Assembly (NCBI GenBank): GCA_022574115.1
Contig: JACZSS010000264.1
Coordinates: 1 to 5,154 of the forward strand
Origin: Candidatus Heimdallarchaeota archaeon
Lineage (GTDB): Archaea > Asgardarchaeota > Heimdallarchaeia > Heimdallarchaeales > Kariarchaeaceae
DNA length: 5,154 nt
Direction: 5' to 3'
In this document: piece after piece, positions 1 to 4,859 of the stretch
Layout: each line of letters begins with the position of its first letter
Position numbering within the stretch: the first letter of the stretch is position 1
Program-made: the position numbers and the translations under genes
Notes under the pieces: model-generated
Told to the model about the DNA's origin: nothing
The model's input: only the letters and a program-made list of their open reading frames with translations
Database searches by the model: none

Positions 1-531
1 CAGTCGACCGATAAGCGAGTAAATCTTATCACACCAGAATTATTCAAAGCGTTCCCAAGTGCGACAAGAATGTCAGCTGCAAGTATTGACGAAATAAAGG
101 AATATATCAAATCAGTGGGGTTATATAATAATAAGGCTAAATCGTTATTTGGTATGGCCCAAATGGTTGACAAATCATTTGGAGGTACCATCCCTGATAC
201 TATGCACCAATTAATAACCTTGCCTGGTGTGGGGAGAAAGACGGCAAACGTAGTACTAGGTAATGCCTTCAAGATTCCAGATTCAGGTATCACAGTCGAC
301 ACGCACGTTACCCGGTTGAGTGCTAGGATTGGATGGTCCAACGCAAAAACTACCTCCAAAATAGAACAGGATTTGATGAAAATCATCCCTGTCAAAGAAT
401 GGGTAAATATCACCCATCTGCTCATCGATCATGGTAGATCTATCTGTGGAAGGAAACCTAAATGCGATGAGTGTGTTATCAATACTGAATGCCTAAGCAG
501 TTTTGATTTTAAACATTTCAAGAAGATTTAG
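1..531 (+). CDS. nth: Endonuclease III (DNA glycosylase/AP lyase), 5'-truncated by window edge
   Basis: Base-excision repair enzyme that removes oxidised pyrimidines and nicks the abasic site by beta-elimination. The frame is open from base 1, and the first visible residues, QSTDKRVN, match the LSAQATD-type segment near residue 41 of E. coli Nth. The true start therefore lies outside the window, and the ATG at 70 is internal. The 176 visible residues contain the helix-hairpin-helix LPGVGRKTANVV with the catalytic Lys at visible residue 80, then VDTHVTRL with the catalytic Asp at residue 100. Near the end, HGRSIC...C..C.....C supplies four Cys (149, 155, 158, 164) for a 4Fe-4S cluster. The first Cys gap is C-X5-C, one residue shorter than the usual C-X6-C-X2-C-X5-C. 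The Lys/Asp pair and the cluster favour Nth over MutY. The stop is TAG, 25 bases before the convergent acetyltransferase gene. Confidence 0.95.
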   Translation, partial: QSTDKRVNLITPELFKAFPSATRMSAASIDEIKEYIKSVGLYNNKAKSLFGMAQMVDKSFGGTIPDTMHQLITLPGVGRKTANVVLGNAFKIPDSGITVDTHVTRLSARIGWSNAKTTSKIEQDLMKIIPVKEWVNITHLLIDHGRSICGRKPKCDECVINTECLSSFDFKHFKKI

Positions 532-556
532 TCAATTGTCTTGGCTTTATATGCAA

Positions 557-1006
557 TTAATAAGTCTGATATTCAAGCACAGTCCAGCTTGCAGGTTTTA
601 ATCCTATATTCATAAAGAATTTTAGTAAGCTCGTGTTGGTATTGGTCACCGTCGTTCGTATTTTACGGATACCAATGCCTTTGAATTGCTCCAGCAGTTC
701 TGAACCCAATTGTCTTCCCAGTTCTTTATTCCGATGATTTGGATCGATACCCAACAAACCAATCCATCCTATGGGTTCTGTTTCCCCATATTCACCCCTC
801 CTTGATTCACCAAAGATAAATCCGACGATTTTTGCTCGGTATTCGATTCCAAGGCATAACATTGAATCGCCATAGTCCATCCGAGCTTCAAGTTCTGAGG
901 CCTCGGGACTGTTCTCTCCTGTGATCGTCTGATAAATCTCGATAACATCTTTGACATCTTCAATTTCCAATTTACGTATCGAATAACCTTCTGGCAGGAG
1001 AGACAT
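557..1006 (-). CDS. GNAT-family N-acetyltransferase (RimI-like)
   Basis: Predicted cytosolic acetyltransferase using acetyl-CoA; the substrate cannot be read from the sequence (a protein N-terminus or a small amine are both possible). The 149 residues are a typical single GNAT domain. The N-terminus YSIRKLEIEDVKDVIEIY is the usual first strand and helix. Strand 4 and the acetyl-CoA loop (motif A) are at residues 80-105, WIGLLGIDPNHRNKELGRQL. Motif B, TNTNTSLLKFFMNIGLKPA, is near 121-139. In the pyrophosphate-binding loop R-x-x-G-x-G the first Gly is replaced by Glu (R92, E95, G97), a modest deviation. The ATG is supported by a TATA-like box about 25 bases upstream, implying a leaderless transcript. 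It converges on nth, so the two share a 25-base terminator zone. The general family is secure; the RimI label is only by resemblance. Confidence 0.9.
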   Translation of the reverse strand: MSLLPEGYSIRKLEIEDVKDVIEIYQTITGENSPEASELEARMDYGDSMLCLGIEYRAKIVGFIFGESRRGEYGETEPIGWIGLLGIDPNHRNKELGRQLGSELLEQFKGIGIRKIRTTVTNTNTSLLKFFMNIGLKPASWTVLEYQTY

Positions 1007-1024
1007 ATTTAGTTGTGAACTAGC

Positions 1025-1037
1025 TATTAATTAATTC
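1025..1037 (-). promoter_or_regulatory. TATA-like promoter of the GNAT gene
   Basis: Read on the minus strand, this is an AATTAATTAATAG-type box centred about 25 bases before the ATG at 1006. No purine-rich ribosome binding site intervenes. The spacing fits an archaeal TATA box driving a leaderless or nearly leaderless mRNA. It shows that the acetyltransferase has its own promoter rather than depending on the membrane-protein gene upstream. Confidence 0.45.
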
Positions 1038-1101
1038 TTTCTACTTTTCAAGAAAAATTCGCTCGTTGCTTGATTTACGAAAACGATTCGGTCTGTTTAT
1101 C

Positions 1102-1848
1102 TTAGGTTTGAAGTGGACTTCCTAGCCCGGTTAATTTTCTGTAAAATGTGGGCATGAAAACTAGCAAATACATAGATCCAACCGTAAGAACATGCAAAGC
1201 GAATAATAGAAAGAATACATTTGTTCCACCTAAGGATAAAATATCTAATCGAAGCAAGGAGTCTACCAGGATAATTAATACAAACCCCAGTGAAATAATT
1301 GCCACTAATTTCAGACGAGCACCAACAAGTGGACGCATGGCATTTCTTGCGGAAACATACACTGCAACATAGATCACCGTCAAGCTAATCATCTCAAAAA
1401 GCAAAAATGACAAATCGGCCGTTACAACATCTCTGCCAAACACTTTTTCGGTGTCCGCTAAGAAAACATAAAAGTGGTAAAATACATTCAGGCTACCTAA
1501 AATCGAGAAAACAAGTGCAAATTTTTTGTAATAGTGCTTATTTTCGTCAGCACTATTATGATAAGCCAGCATCGATGACCCCAGTATGAACAAAAGTACT
1601 GCAAAAGCAATAAATGCATTCAAGAGGTTAATAGTATCTTGATTCTTTGTTTCTGCCAAAACTAAGTGCCCAATTATGTGAAATGACAAGCCTAATGAAA
1701 GAAAAATAAAACCACCTACATTAGGCTGCATCCAAGGAATTTTTCCTTTGAATTTTGTTAAAAACCCGAACATTATTAAAATTGATAAAACTGTAAATGT
1801 GATGTTTACTGGGAGTTCAATTGTTGATATTAAGTCTTCTATGTGCAT
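1102..1848 (-). CDS. Seven-helix integral membrane protein, function unknown
   Basis: I do not recognise a named family. From the ATG at 1848 the protein has 248 residues and seven clear hydrophobic helices at roughly 12-30, 44-65, 75-96, 109-131, 146-167, 177-199 and 210-234, joined by short charged loops. The longest polar loop (about 96-108, HNSADENKHYY) lies between helices 3 and 4. Buried or near-buried His residues stand out: H57 and H61 in helix 2 (an H-x3-H pair), H125 in helix 4 and H219 in helix 7, plus D196 in helix 6. These could bind a metal, haem or protons, but that is inference. The same frame stays open to an ATG at 2010, which would add 54 residues (302 in total) including a weak hydrophobic stretch. 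I prefer 1848 because a good TATA box lies about 30 bases before it and the helix bundle is complete without the extension. An AT-rich run 21-30 bases before 2010 keeps the longer form possible. Confidence 0.75.
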   Translation of the reverse strand: MHIEDLISTIELPVNITFTVLSILIMFGFLTKFKGKIPWMQPNVGGFIFLSLGLSFHIIGHLVLAETKNQDTINLLNAFIAFAVLLFILGSSMLAYHNSADENKHYYKKFALVFSILGSLNVFYHFYVFLADTEKVFGRDVVTADLSFLLFEMISLTVIYVAVYVSARNAMRPLVGARLKLVAIISLGFVLIILVDSLLRLDILSLGGTNVFFLLFALHVLTVGSMYLLVFMPTFYRKLTGLGSPLQT

Positions 1849-2198
1849 CGTGATTCTATTAAAATACGCAGATATATACTTAAATACTTTTGTTAAGATG
1901 GAAAGTAGTAGCATATAAGTTCTATCCTCAACTATCTCATCCAGGGCTGTACATCTAGCCATCTCCAATTTGACTCGAAGACAACTCCCAAGTTTGGTTA
2001 TTCCAAACATAAATTCGAACGGATTTCATCTATTTTTTATTGATGCTTAAGTTTTTTACAATCCTTGTGTATATTCACGAAGAGTTGAACTAGATGAGGA
2101 CGGCGGGTATTCTTTCCATGAAAAATTCGATATTTGAGTCGCTTATTCAACTTGAAAATGTGGTCTAGTTTTGAACGGCAACTTGGTCGAATCCAGTC
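1849..2198. other. Spacer or N-terminal extension region between membrane-protein and longin genes
   Basis: If the membrane protein starts at 1848, this is a 350-base spacer. Bases 1849-2010 are open in the membrane-protein frame and might encode a 54-residue extension. Bases 2031-2040 hold an A/T run, ATAAAAAATA on the minus strand, that could be the box for the 2010 start. The remaining stretch up to the longin stop at 2199 shows no gene, tRNA or strong hairpin. There are only weak 7-base inverted pairs (AGTTGAA near 2083 with TTCAACT near 2146; AACTAGA near 2088 with TCTAGTT near 2164). Confidence 0.5.
1872..1884 (-). promoter_or_regulatory. TATA box for the short form of the membrane-protein gene
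   Basis: On the minus strand this reads TTTAAGTATATAT, close to the archaeal TATA consensus and centred about 30 bases upstream of the ATG at 1848. The spacing matches the other leaderless-type promoters in this window. The caveat is that the box lies inside the longer open frame that begins at 2010, where it would encode Lys-Tyr-Ile-Ser codons by chance. Confidence 0.5.
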
Positions 2199-3638
2199 TT
2201 AAATCCAATCGCTATCTATTGATTGGTCATTTAGTATATCAAACAGCCAGGGGTTAAGGATTGTCGCCATTACCTGCGTTAATTCATATTTTGCATCGTC
2301 GTTTGTTTCCTTTTTGACTGTTTGAAGCGCCTCGAGAACCTGATGCTTGTTGCTCCGAAGGGTGAATTTGGACAAATCAAATGCGGTATCCCTACATTCT
2401 TCCAGTATGGTCTTTATCATTTGTGCAGCGGATTTGGCATCAAGTTTCTTAGCATCATCAAAAATTTTTTTCAGAAATTTATTTTTGGACCGAATAGGAC
2501 TGCGAATTTTACGTTTATCAATGTCTATGAAAGTGATATTATCATCCAGCAATCCTCTATTTTTCATGCTATCAGAATAATCCCTCGATATTCCAGTAAG
2601 GTCAATCCTTGAATCAGGCAATTCCGGAAGCCATTCAACCATATCCATAGTTCTATGTAGCCCAAACAAAGATAACGTATTAACTACAATCTTCACGATT
2701 GCACGTTCTCCACTAACCACTACTTTTTCGCTCAACACAACACAAAATAAAGCTTTTTCTACCTCATTCACATTTCTCTCCAAGGTTGGGAAGGATATAA
2801 ATTCTGATTTAGACGGATTGAATGAAAATCTAGTAGCAGATGCGTTTTCAATTATTTTTTGTAATACGGTTTCAAGGTCAATATTGTAGTTGCTATTAAT
2901 CAAAGCTCGAGCGATCGGGTACAGTTTTGCATTTAACGCAATGAGAGAGTCAAAGGAATCTTCACTAACAATTAAACCGGCAACTGCGACGTGTGCTGGG
3001 TGGACTCTGGCGATAACGAATGCTGCAAGATTTTGTTCTTCTACCTTTATGATGCCAATTCTGCAGTTTTGATTGTTGATAAGAAGCAAGTCACCGTTCA
3101 GTATCATCTGAGAAATGGGTGACGCAAATTTTATTACGTCGCTTGATGCGATCACGTTATAGGTTTCACCGGTCTGATTCATCCTAAATTGAAACGGAGT
3201 AGGGTTAGTTAAAATAAAGGTTCCAGCAATATGACCAAACTCGTTCATGCGAGCTAGGTTCATCGAAATCGTATGTAGTTCGTCAAGCACTGAATCTGCA
3301 TCGTTTAGGCTTATGTCGTTTTGATATTCACCTAGTAAATTATGCGCAGATGATCGTATCCCTTCCACAAGGTTTCTAATTTTTTCTTCGTCCACGTCAC
3401 TCTCAATTTCCAATACCAAGTAGTATTCATGAATTGGTAGAAAATAAACCGATCCGTCCTGATAGCTTAATGATTCAAGTTCTCGATTGTGAACCTCCTT
3501 TGAGAAAGCAAGTAAGGCAGTCATAATCCCTCCTGCAAGTTGAGATTTTGTTTCATCTTCTTCCATGGGAAAAGTTGCTAAGGATAGCCCCGAAGTGGAT
3601 ACAAGTTGCATCTTTATGAGTAGATTTGAGGTGGACAT
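2199..3638 (-). CDS. Longin/roadblock-type protein with possible DENN-like C-terminal half
   Basis: A 479-residue soluble protein with no signal peptide or membrane helix. Residues 1-105 look like a longin/roadblock domain: strand pair LLIKMQLVSTSGLSLATF, helix around 30-50 (SQLAGGIMTALLAFSKEV), strands around 53-78 ending YYLVLEIES, then a long helix 83-105. Residues 135-265 form a second alpha/beta module I cannot name. Residues 293-345 resemble the core of a DENN domain: an ALFCVVLSEKVVVSGE segment, a helix with HRTMDMVEW, and an LPELP turn. NITFIDIDKRKI at 367-378 resembles the DENN strand that usually reads D-x-V-V-V-D-L-D. The tail 384-467 is mostly helical. Longin-plus-DENN proteins act on small GTPases in eukaryotes; the same role here is inference. 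The ATG at 3638 keeps the first strand whole; a later ATG at 3611 would cut into it. An AAGGT motif 4 bases before the ATG may assist initiation. The longin call is fairly good, the DENN call tentative. Confidence 0.7.
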   Translation of the reverse strand: MSTSNLLIKMQLVSTSGLSLATFPMEEDETKSQLAGGIMTALLAFSKEVHNRELESLSYQDGSVYFLPIHEYYLVLEIESDVDEEKIRNLVEGIRSSAHNLLGEYQNDISLNDADSVLDELHTISMNLARMNEFGHIAGTFILTNPTPFQFRMNQTGETYNVIASSDVIKFASPISQMILNGDLLLINNQNCRIGIIKVEEQNLAAFVIARVHPAHVAVAGLIVSEDSFDSLIALNAKLYPIARALINSNYNIDLETVLQKIIENASATRFSFNPSKSEFISFPTLERNVNEVEKALFCVVLSEKVVVSGERAIVKIVVNTLSLFGLHRTMDMVEWLPELPDSRIDLTGISRDYSDSMKNRGLLDDNITFIDIDKRKIRSPIRSKNKFLKKIFDDAKKLDAKSAAQMIKTILEECRDTAFDLSKFTLRSNKHQVLEALQTVKKETNDDAKYELTQVMATILNPWLFDILNDQSIDSDWI

Positions 3639-3648
3639 CGGACCTTAA

Positions 3649-3680
3649 GATTATAATTTCTCAGGTGTATTATTCTTTAT
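3649..3680 (-). promoter_or_regulatory. Candidate promoter region of the longin gene
   Basis: Two AT-rich boxes compete. On the minus strand, AATAATA (3668-3674) is centred about 33 bases before the ATG at 3638, and AAATTATAA (3651-3659) is only about 16 bases before it. The first would give a very short leader to the 3638 start. The second would place transcription start near or inside the first codons and favour the ATG at 3611. Neither is a strong TATA consensus, so the exact start of transcription is uncertain. Confidence 0.3.
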
Positions 3681-3687
3681 CCTTCAG

Positions 3688-3704
3688 GGATTGATTATCA
3701 ATCC
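3688..3704. repeat. 17-base inverted repeat upstream of the longin gene
   Basis: Perfect 7-base arms GGATTGA and TCAATCC flank a 3-base centre. The site lies 50-66 bases upstream of the longin ATG, just beyond the candidate TATA region. That is where an archaeal activator or repressor with a dimeric helix-turn-helix could bind. It shares bases with a second inverted repeat (3694-3717), so the two cannot fold as hairpins at once. Confidence 0.6.
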
Positions 3705-3717
3705 ATTATTTGATAAT
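3694..3717. repeat. 24-base inverted repeat overlapping the 17-base palindrome
   Basis: Perfect 8-base arms ATTATCAA (3694-3701) and TTGATAAT (3710-3717) are separated by 8 bases. The left arm overlaps the right half of the neighbouring GGATTGA/TCAATCC palindrome. It is AT-rich, so as a hairpin it would be weak; as a protein-binding site the spacing suits a dimer on one face of the helix. A chance match in AT-rich DNA is possible. Confidence 0.5.
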
Positions 3718-3779
3718 TTTGGGGGCCTAGACACTTGAACCACAATCAAAGTAAAGACAGCATATCTTATTAATCACTG

Positions 3780-3801
3780 CTACGAAATAATCGTTTCGTA
3801 G
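3780..3801. repeat. Perfect 8-bp hairpin in the 287-base spacer
   Basis: Arms CTACGAAA (3780-3787) and TTTCGTAG (3794-3801) pair perfectly around the 6-base loop TAATCG. It lies 124 bases past the stop of the 93-residue gene and 141 bases before the longin ATG. No T-run follows on either strand, so it is not a classic intrinsic terminator. It could be an operator or an RNA structure. The rest of the spacer (3718-3925) contains no recognisable gene. Confidence 0.6.
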
Positions 3802-3925
3802 GCCTCTTACTGCACCTAATATTTAATTTGAGCTCTATTTATCAGATATTGTTAGGCAGGGTTTTGGGTTATATTTTATTAGTCTCTAATTTTTACGAGT
3901 CAAACTGAAACAATCGATACCCAAA

Positions 3926-4207
3926 TTATTCATCTTTGCGAAGATTGGGCGCAAGTTCAATAATTTTATTGAAAATCATATTTTTATCATTAGCTGATAC
4001 ATGTTTTACGCCTTCCTTACAAAGATTTCTGATTTCAGTTAATAATTCATTGATATGTTTAAATTGATCATCTTGATTTTCCCAGATAATATATGTCCGG
4101 TTTGACACCTCAATATCAGCTACAAAATAATCTTTTAGCTTCTCCGCTCTAAATTTGTCAATTGTGTCTATTCCTCGATTTGAGTGCTGAATCGGATTAA
4201 CGACCAT
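3926..4207 (-). CDS. Small hypothetical protein, 93 residues
   Basis: No family recognised. The protein is soluble and charged, with no membrane segment, signal peptide or Cys cluster (a single Cys in NLCKEG). The predicted layout is a polar N-terminus, a strand pair around residues 27-43 (YFVADIEVSNRTYIIWE), an amphipathic helix around 46-65 (DQFKHINELLTEIRNLCKEG), and a second helix around 73-86 (NDKNMIFNKIIELA). Such a compact alpha/beta fold could suit a regulator or partner protein, but nothing in the sequence fixes a function. The start is supported by a TATA-like box centred 29 bases before the ATG at 4207, with no ribosome binding site. It stands alone, with a 287-base gap to the next gene downstream and a divergent 652-base spacer upstream. 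Coding status is supported by the promoter fit and the protein-like composition. Confidence 0.65.
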   Translation of the reverse strand: MVVNPIQHSNRGIDTIDKFRAEKLKDYFVADIEVSNRTYIIWENQDDQFKHINELLTEIRNLCKEGVKHVSANDKNMIFNKIIELAPNLRKDE

Positions 4208-4231
4208 AATCTCATCTTAGGTTTTGGTGAC

Positions 4232-4240
4232 TAATAAATA
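4232..4240 (-). promoter_or_regulatory. TATA-like promoter of the 93-residue gene
   Basis: On the minus strand this reads TATTTATTA, centred 29 bases before the ATG at 4207 with 24 bases between box and start codon. That spacing predicts transcription starting within a few bases of the ATG, so a leaderless mRNA. It also strengthens the case that this short frame is a real gene. Confidence 0.5.
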
Positions 4241-4261
4241 GATTGCATGATTTTGAAAAAT

Positions 4262-4352
4262 ATTGATCGATCTGTTGACCGAAAATGAGAATCGCGGAAT
4301 GAAAATTTAACCACCAACCAATTTTCCCGTTCACTTATTCAGATTGATCGAT
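4262..4352 (+). repeat. Direct repeat ATTGATCGAT, two copies
   Basis: Exact 10-base copies at 4262-4271 and 4343-4352, 81 bases apart. Each contains GATC, and the first extends to the palindrome GATCGATC (4265-4272), which recurs at 4852-4859 just before the downstream ATG. They may be protein-binding sites; chance is not excluded for a 10-base repeat. Confidence 0.45.
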
Positions 4353-4402
4353 TCTTGATGGCTTTTCCCTTGACTTTTTCTGTGTGAAATTTTAGTCTAC
4401 TT

Positions 4403-4452
4403 TGGTGTCTTTTCATTTGAGTAAACAATTAAATGGAAATTCACCACTTTTT
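4403..4452 (+). terminator. Hairpin plus T-run, terminator-like, with no gene in front
   Basis: Arms 4403-4418 (TGGTGTCTTTTCATTT) and 4431-4446 (AAATGGAAATTCACCA) pair at 14 of 16 positions, counting one U-G wobble, around a 12-base loop. There is one 2x2 mismatch. Five T residues (4448-4452) follow almost at once on the plus strand. The wobble pairs only in plus-strand RNA, so that direction is favoured. The shape is that of an intrinsic terminator or the 3' end of a small RNA, yet no plus-strand gene precedes it within the spacer. Archaeal termination often needs only the T-run, so the role is open. Confidence 0.45.
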
Positions 4453-4751
4453 GAATCTGTTTATCCTAGCGAGTATTCTAGTTAATTATACAATTATTTA
4501 AGATACGCGAGTACTGACCCACAAATTAGATGATCGCTCACTTAATACACTGACCAACTGATCAATCTTTCCTCATTAGACAAGAATATGGGAAGTTGAT
4601 GCTTTAAACAATCTATGCGTTTTGATTGATAAAATATTTAGCTTTGGTCTGGCTGATTGTCTCTTCTTTTTTTGCAGCCCCTAGTTTCTTTGTACATCCT
4701 GGAGATGAATCTCAGCTGATCAAATATTGAAAAAATGATCACTCAAGGATC

Positions 4752-4762
4752 GTATATTAAAA
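4752..4762 (+). promoter_or_regulatory. Candidate TATA box for the membrane/PH-like gene
   Basis: GTATATTAAAA is the best TATA match upstream of the plus-strand gene and would start transcription near 4782. That gives a leader of about 78 bases to the ATG at 4860, or about 20 bases to an in-frame TTG at 4803. A second weaker box, ATATTTA (4771-4777), is centred 29 bases before that TTG. Two TGATCA palindromes (4717-4722 and 4736-4741) lie directly upstream. Confidence 0.3.
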
Positions 4763-4859
4763 GCAAAACGATATTTACCATAAAAACATACTGCGGATTA
4801 GATTGTATCCAGCTTTGAAATTGAACTGGGTTTTTCCGACTCCGCATGAAAGATCGATC

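Larger units (their letters stand above)
4208..4859. other. 652-base divergent spacer without a recognisable gene
   Basis: No frame on either strand gives a convincing protein, and no tRNA or other known RNA is apparent. The spacer holds the promoter of the 93-residue gene, a repeated ATTGATCGAT (4262-4271 and 4343-4352), and a 16-bp imperfect hairpin with a trailing T-run (4403-4452). It also holds an AT-rich block (about 4481-4502), a nearby direct repeat GCGAGTAYT, three TGATCA palindromes, and a TATA-like box before the membrane/PH gene. GATC occurs ten times. Confidence 0.6.

Noticed and set aside
70..531. ATG at 70 as the start of endonuclease III
   Set aside because: The frame is open to base 1, and the upstream codons align with a conserved part of Nth that includes the Gln of LSAQATD, so the ATG is internal and the gene is cut by the window edge.
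769..963. 64-residue minus-strand frame inside the acetyltransferase gene
   Set aside because: It lies fully within the clear GNAT gene in another frame and shows no domain or promoter.
1148..1589. Plus-strand frames opposite the membrane-protein gene (1148-1372, 1407-1589)
   Set aside because: They are antisense to a frame encoding seven regular hydrophobic helices; their own translations look unstructured.
2322..3072. Plus-strand frames opposite the longin gene (2322-2612, 2347-2580, 2890-3072)
   Set aside because: They are antisense shadows of a 479-residue gene with recognisable domain structure; no promoter or motif supports them.
3721..3765. Possible tRNA or tRNA fragment around the GGGGGCCTAG stretch
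   Set aside because: No matching acceptor stem, anticodon arm or T-loop can be built on either strand.
3862..3925. TTTGGGT/ACCCAAA inverted pair just after the stop of the 93-residue gene
   Set aside because: Arms of 7 bases are separated by 50 bases with no T-run on the gene's strand; too weak to call a terminator.
4469..4515. GCGAGTAYT direct repeat flanking an AT-rich block, as a replication origin
   Set aside because: Only two short, inexact copies, no origin recognition box of known archaeal type and no orc1/cdc6 gene nearby.
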